Assembly (NCBI GenBank): GCA_003573635.1
Contig: QUTJ01031545.1
Location: 1-12,600 of the forward strand
DNA length: 12,600 nucleotides
Reading direction: 5' to 3'
DNA from: Goniomonas avonlea
Taxonomy: Eukaryota; Cryptophyceae; Goniomonadida; Goniomonadaceae
The notes under the pieces were generated by a model. That model ran no database searches. It was not told the origin of the DNA and saw only the letters and a list, made by a program, of their open reading frames with translations. The position numbers and the translations under genes are program-made. Shown piece by piece: positions 10,001-12,600 of the stretch (positions within the stretch are counted from its first letter, which is position 1; every line of letters begins with the position of its first letter).

Positions 10001-12600
10001 TCGGCAAAGGCGTGGTGCTGCGGTCGTTGCTCAAGTGCGCCCCGACAACGACCTTCCTCAACCAGGTTGCGCGNATATGCGCCGCCACGGTGACGGGCGC
10101 TCCGCTCCTGCTTGAGGGACCTCCAGGCACTGGCAAGACCGCCGTCGTGACAGAGTTCGCCCGCCTTCACGGCGCCCGGGTGGCCCGCATCAACTTCTCC
10201 GCCAACACCACGCTGGACCACCTGATTGGCTCGGTCGTGCCCCGGATTGTACAGGGGAAGCGCGTCTTCGAGTGGCAGGACGGCAAGGTGGTCCAGGCGA
10301 TTCGAANCGCTGAGTGGATCCTGTTTGACGAGATCAACCTGGGGTCTCCCGAGCTCCTCGACGGNCTGGCCCCCCTCCTGCGTCGGGGCGCCGACAGTTT
10401 CACCCTCCCGACCGGGGAGCGCGTTGGAATTCCCAAGGGCGTTCACATCTTTGCGACCATGAACCCGCCCAAGATTGGCGGAGGCCGCAACCGGCTGCCG
10501 CGGTCTCTGAACAACCTGTTCACGACCGTGACGCTGGAGAACGCCGAGCCGTCTGAGCTGCGCATCATCCTCAACGCCCTCTGCGCCCACGAGCTCGAGG
10601 AAGGCTTCCTAACGCAGGCCCAGCTCAACCAGGTCTTCGCCCTGCACCTCAAGATCGAGAGCGCCGTGCAAGGGAAGCTCGGGCGCGTCGGGGGGCCGTA
10701 TGAAATCAACCTGCGCGAGCTCGCTAAGTTCAAGGACATCCTCAGCGGCAACGCGCGCGACCAGCAGCAGCACTACAAGTTCCTGCGCCACATGAAGGAG
10801 GCGCTGCGGAAGGACGCGGCGGACAAGGAAGCGCAGCACGGCGATGTCGAGCTCTCGGCCACGGTGTCCGCGGACTGCAGCGACTACTCCGTGCTCTCCC
10901 TGCGCCGCTTTGCAGAGCTGGTGTACGCGAGGCAGTTCCACGACCCCGCGGACTACGCAGCAGTGATGGCCTACATCGACGAGGTCTTCCCCAGGTCTGC
11001 GAGCCTTGCCTCCCTCGAGGAGCTGGCAGAGGTCGACGACTGCCTCGACGACTCCATCAAGATCGGGAGCATCTACATGAGCAAGGGGCAGTACGAGTGC
11101 GACTACCCCGCTCTGGTCCACACGCCGCAAACCGTCAAGCAGCTCGAAATGCTGGCCGCTGCCACCCAGTCGAAGCGAGCGATTCTGCTGGAGGGGGACA
11201 CGTGCTCCCGCAAGACCGCTCTGGTCCGCGAGCTCGCTCGNATCTCCAAGCACGAGCTCGTCATCGTGCCCATGAACGAGGACACAGAGGCGTCGGACCT
11301 CATCGGGCAGTGGCTGCCCTCCAAGTCGGGCATGGCAACCAACATCCATGAGCGGCGGGTCAAGGACACCGTGCGGGACTGCTTCAAGTCCGTCCTGCTG
11401 TACGCCGTGCATCAGATCAGGGGGATCCTGCTGCTTGAGACGGTCGACGCCATCACGGCGGCCCACGAGCACTTTCACAACTCTGCGGGTGCGACGGTGG
11501 AGGACGAGACCATTGANCGAGACGTTGCGATGCTGGAGCGGCTCCTTCTGGCCATGCAGGCGCTTGCTGCTTACCCTGCGTTCGACAATCATGATCTGAA
11601 GGCGCACTTCTCCACTCTCGCCCTCCGCGTGGACCGCTGCATCGTGCGCCTGCGCGAGCTGCTGGAAGCCGCTGCGGACTGCAGAGACAGCAAGATCGGG
11701 TTTGTGTTTGTGGAGTCGGAGTTTTTGCAGGCGGTGCGGCAGGGGTCGTGGGTGCTACTGGACAACGTCAACAGCGCGCCGCCCGAGGTGATCGAGCGTC
11801 TCAACTCGCTTCTGGAGGAGAAGCCTGTGCTCAACCTCTACGAGCACGCGGATGGCGACGAGCTCTCCGTCGGCAACGGCATCGGCGCGGGCTTTAGGGT
11901 GTTCGCCACCGCCAACACCCACCGCGTGCACTCCAACAAGCTCTCGACCGCGTTCCTGAACCGCATGATCCGCATGTACCAGCCGCCCCTCGACGCAGAG
12001 CTGGCCTCTGGCAAGGCGGCGGAGCAGTCTGACCTTATGAAGCTCGTGCAGCAGCAGTTCTGCGGTGTGTCCGCGGGGCGTGAGCTCTCCCTCGTCCTCC
12101 TCAAGTTCCACCAAGCCGTCATGGCGCTCCTNGCCGCACGCAAGGTCACCATGATGTCCGGGTTCCACCTGACGTATCGCTGCATCGCGGCCACGGTCAA
12201 CACCGTGCTGGGTCTGCAGAACGCCGACCCCGTCGCCGCGTTGGTGTGGAGCATCATGCGGAACTACATCGGTGCCGCCGCCACCTCCGAGCATGCAGAG
12301 CTGCTCCGCACCAAGCTCGCCGCCATCCTCTGCGACAACGACGTGCTCAAGACCTCGTACACGGAGCTCGCGCGATCCAGCAAGAACCCGACGAAGCTCG
12401 AGATCGACCACCTCGCCATGAGCGCCGCGATGCGAGACACGGAGGCGGCGTTCGGCGTCGTCGTGTCGTCAGCGCTGCTGCACGCCATCCGCGAGGANCA
12501 GCCCTCGATCGGCTTCCTCCGCTGCTGCTTCTCCGAGCTCTTCGTGAAGATCTGCCCAGCGTCGCTGCGGCTGCGCCCGCTGTGCGCCTCGCTGGTGGAC
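1051..12600 (+). CDS. Giant midasin-like / dynein-related (AAA_5) six-module AAA+ ATPase with PDZ-like domain; 3' end outside window
   Basis: The coding sequence is 1051-1302 joined to 1405-12600, giving 3816 codons with no stop. The start is the first in-frame ATG after the TAG at 1018-1020 and has A at -3 and G at +4. Domain order: helical N-terminus, PDZ-like domain (about 448-525), helical region, Pro/Ala/Ser linker (about 928-970), then six AAA+ modules with Walker A lysines at residues 1005, 1475, 1772, 2103, 2995 and 3354. DELNLA-type Walker B, FATQN sensor 1 and N-R-F arginine-finger motifs are those of the midasin/dynein-related AAA_5 group. In midasin such a ring uses ATP hydrolysis to strip assembly factors from pre-60S ribosomes. 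Here the long N-terminus and PDZ-like domain depart from midasin, so a separate mechanochemical role is possible. Twenty-one single Ns lie in it, none breaking the frame. Family assignment is strong; orthology to MDN1 is unproven. Confidence 0.9.
1303..1404 (+). other. Spliceosomal intron (GT-AG, 102 nt, phase 0)
   Basis: The donor reads AAG|GTGAGC, close to consensus. The acceptor follows a T-rich tract ending GGTTCAG|ATC. Without splicing the frame meets TGA at 1339-1341; with it, codon 84 (Lys) joins directly to ATC and the frame stays open for more than 11 kb. The length is a multiple of three, so frame alone does not force splicing, but the stop does. A second possible acceptor, TTCGTCAG at 1500, would also keep the frame and would delete 32 residues. 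The CAG at 1367-1369 gives the wrong frame. I prefer 1404 because the added residues look like continuing helix. Confidence 0.8.
1405..2493 (+). other. N-terminal helical region (residues about 85-447), family not recognised
   Basis: With exon 1 this forms about 447 residues of alternating hydrophobic and polar sequence suggesting stacked helices of the HEAT/armadillo sort, for example the segments around residues 98-120, 180-205 and 320-380. No signal peptide or convincing membrane segment is seen. I cannot name a family. It could be a docking scaffold ahead of the motor modules. Third-position GC is low here compared with the rest of the gene. Confidence 0.4.
2494..2727 (+). other. PDZ-like domain (residues about 448-525)
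   Basis: The segment has the PDZ layout: a first strand with EIGVTL at the carboxylate-loop position, then VHQVLAGTAAAEDGRVKAGH, then VIVSVDGVEA, a helix, and a closing strand (VVRFRA). The run G-T-x-A, G-R-V-K-x-G and V-x-V-D-G is the classic PDZ core. The usual Asp of the 'GD' turn is His479 here. PDZ domains bind C-terminal tails or internal strands of partner proteins, so this could recruit a substrate or anchor the ATPase. It sits between two helical stretches and well before the first AAA+ module. The call rests on motif reading alone. Confidence 0.6.
2728..4059 (+). other. Second helical region and disordered linker (residues about 526-969)
   Basis: About 400 residues of hydrophobic-rich, probably helical sequence follow the PDZ-like domain. 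Residues about 928-970 are then rich in Pro, Ala and Ser and probably disordered, acting as a hinge before the first AAA+ module. I recognise no catalytic motif. A stretch at about residues 697-740 is unusually hydrophobic (Ala, Val, Leu, Trp), but it is broken by Arg and Pro and I do not call it a membrane segment. Confidence 0.4.
4060..4650 (+). other. AAA+ module A (canonical ATP site)
   Basis: Walker A is LLEGPTGVGKS with Lys1005. Walker B is WLLLDELNLAP with Asp1071 and Glu1072. Sensor 1 is FATQNP with Asn1121, and the arginine finger lies in FLNRF (Arg1141). All catalytic elements are present, so ATP binding and hydrolysis are expected. The motif set, including the DELNLAP signature and the GKRE(K)LSASFLNRF spacing after sensor 1, is very close to midasin AAA3. 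A helical linker follows (about 1166-1436) with V-S-I-R-E-L-L-K-W and a GARFR element, again as after midasin AAA modules. Confidence 0.9.
5461..6018 (+). other. AAA+ module B (diverged Walker B, D-N)
   Basis: The P-loop SGDESAGKS is intact (Lys1475). The Walker B core reads VVLDNLS, so the catalytic Glu is replaced by Asn1540. Sensor 1 is AATMTS with Thr1586 where Asn is usual. Arg1605 in YNRF keeps the finger. The segment SVLERLNPVLEE after Walker B matches the ERLN helix of even-numbered midasin modules. It probably binds nucleotide but hydrolyses it poorly or not at all, giving a structural or regulatory site paired with module A. Confidence 0.8.
6331..6930 (+). other. AAA+ module C (canonical ATP site)
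   Basis: Walker A is LLEGPAAVGKT (Lys1772). Walker B is WFLADEFNLAEP (Asp1841, Glu1842). Sensor 1 is FATQND (Asn1886). The finger is in LRNRM (Arg1903). It has the same style as module A, including the G-Y-W-F/L lead into Walker B, and is predicted active. The next linker contains I-T-M-R-D-V-V-K, the counterpart of the R-E-L-L-K-W element after module A. One N (6608) leaves residue 1819 undetermined; another (6792) is silent. Confidence 0.88.
7573..9120 (+). other. Acidic insertion within module D (residues about 2141-2656)
   Basis: The insertion lies between the S-D-L-V-G-Q strand and Walker B, the position where this AAA+ group carries its helix-2 insert. It starts and ends with helical sequence (about 2141-2240 and 2560-2640) and has in between a long Asp/Glu/Gly/Pro/Ala/Ser-rich, probably disordered part with six GPT(D)L repeats. 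The frame is open throughout, codon use matches its surroundings, and I see no good GT-AG pair bounding it, so I treat it as translated. Confidence 0.7.
8086..8736 (+). repeat. Six degenerate GPT(D)L peptide repeats
   Basis: Copies start at 8086, 8122, 8191, 8290, 8416 and 8722 (residues 2312, 2324, 2347, 2380, 2422, 2524). The core is Gly-Pro-Thr-Asp-Leu, usually followed by a hydrophobic pair and Asp-Gly, as in GPTDLAFDG, GPTDLDFDG and GPTDLSLDG. The fourth copy has an N in the Asp codon and the last reads GPTML. Spacing is irregular and codons differ between copies, so this is an old or selected short motif and not a recent DNA tandem repeat. It could be a multivalent docking motif. Confidence 0.75.
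10027..10590 (+). other. AAA+ module E (canonical ATP site, arginine finger changed)
   Basis: This has the best P-loop in the protein, LLLEGPPGTGKT (Lys2995). Walker B is WILFDEINLGSPE (Asp3059, Glu3060). Sensor 1 is FATMNPP (Asn3104). The following GGGRNRLPRS segment is very like midasin AAA5, but where that family has N-R-F the sequence is NNLF, with Leu3122 in place of the finger Arg. Module E should bind and hydrolyse ATP but may not complete the neighbouring site. A linker with Y-E-I-N-L-R-E-L follows. Confidence 0.88.
11104..12006 (+). other. AAA+ module F (diverged ATP site, helical insertion)
   Basis: The P-loop reads LLEGDTCSRKT: Arg3353 replaces the invariant Gly before Lys3354. 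T-E-A-S-D-L-I-G-Q (3378-3386) follows. Then about 126 helical residues (3390-3515, bases about 11320-11697) intervene before FVFVESEFLQAVRQGSWVLL and Walker B DN (Asp3537, Asn3538), with VIERLNSLLEE after it. Sensor 1 Asn3588 and finger Arg3604 are kept. The insertion position and the FVFVE lead-in closely resemble the helix-2 insert of midasin AAA2. It is probably a non-hydrolysing partner of module E. Helical sequence continues to the window end. Confidence 0.8.

Noticed and set aside
9520-10590. Long minus-strand open frame opposite modules D and E
   Set aside because: Same reason: it mirrors conserved Walker A and B codons on the plus strand and shows no family motif of its own.
4060-12600. 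Dynein heavy chain
   Set aside because: The modules carry DELNLA-type Walker B and midasin-like sensor segments, and no stalk coiled coil or dynein linker signature is seen between modules.
1051-12600. Naming the gene MDN1 outright
   Set aside because: The long N-terminus, PDZ-like domain and alternating dead sites differ from midasin, and the diagnostic acidic tail and MIDAS domain are not in the window.

Overview
The window is nuclear DNA from a eukaryote, most likely a protist or alga with GC-rich, intron-poor genes. Four observations support this. One giant reading frame runs to the right edge. It is interrupted only by a short spliceosomal GT-AG intron near its 5' end. It starts at an ATG in a strong Kozak context (A at -3, G at +4). 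The encoded protein is a multi-module AAA+ machine of a eukaryotic type. I cannot name the species. Isolated single Ns indicate a draft assembly.

Layout: Bases 1-1050 carry no convincing gene. They hold a perfect 36-bp direct repeat with a 48-bp period (115-198), an AT-rich stretch (about 430-480), a pure AT dinucleotide run (654-679), a CCAAT/ATTGG cluster (867-900) and several upstream ATGs. The gene starts at 1051. Exon 1 is 1051-1302, the intron is 1303-1404, and exon 2 runs from 1405 past the window end at 12600. It is all one frame, 3816 codons so far with no stop. The 3' end lies outside the window.

Protein order: about 450 N-terminal residues that look helical; a PDZ-like domain (about residues 448-525); another roughly 400 residues of helical sequence; a Pro/Ala/Ser linker; then six AAA+ modules of the midasin/dynein-related (Pfam AAA_5) type, here called A to F. 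They form three pairs. The first member of each pair (A, C, E) has an intact P-loop and a D-E Walker B of the DE[LFI]NL type. The second member (B, D, F) has a diverged ATP site (D-N or E-D Walker B, altered P-loop in D and F) but a shared V-x-E-R-L-N helix after it. Module D is split by an insertion of about 515 residues that is acidic and carries six GPT(D)L short repeats. Module F has a shorter helical insertion at the same place.

The number and style of modules resemble the ring of midasin (Mdn1/Rea1), the pre-60S ribosome remodelling ATPase. The roughly 1000-residue N-terminal region with a PDZ-like domain, the strict active/diverged alternation and the large insertion are not what I expect of ordinary midasin. 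The midasin hallmarks (acidic tail, MIDAS/VWA domain) would lie beyond the window. I therefore call it midasin-like and give no gene symbol.
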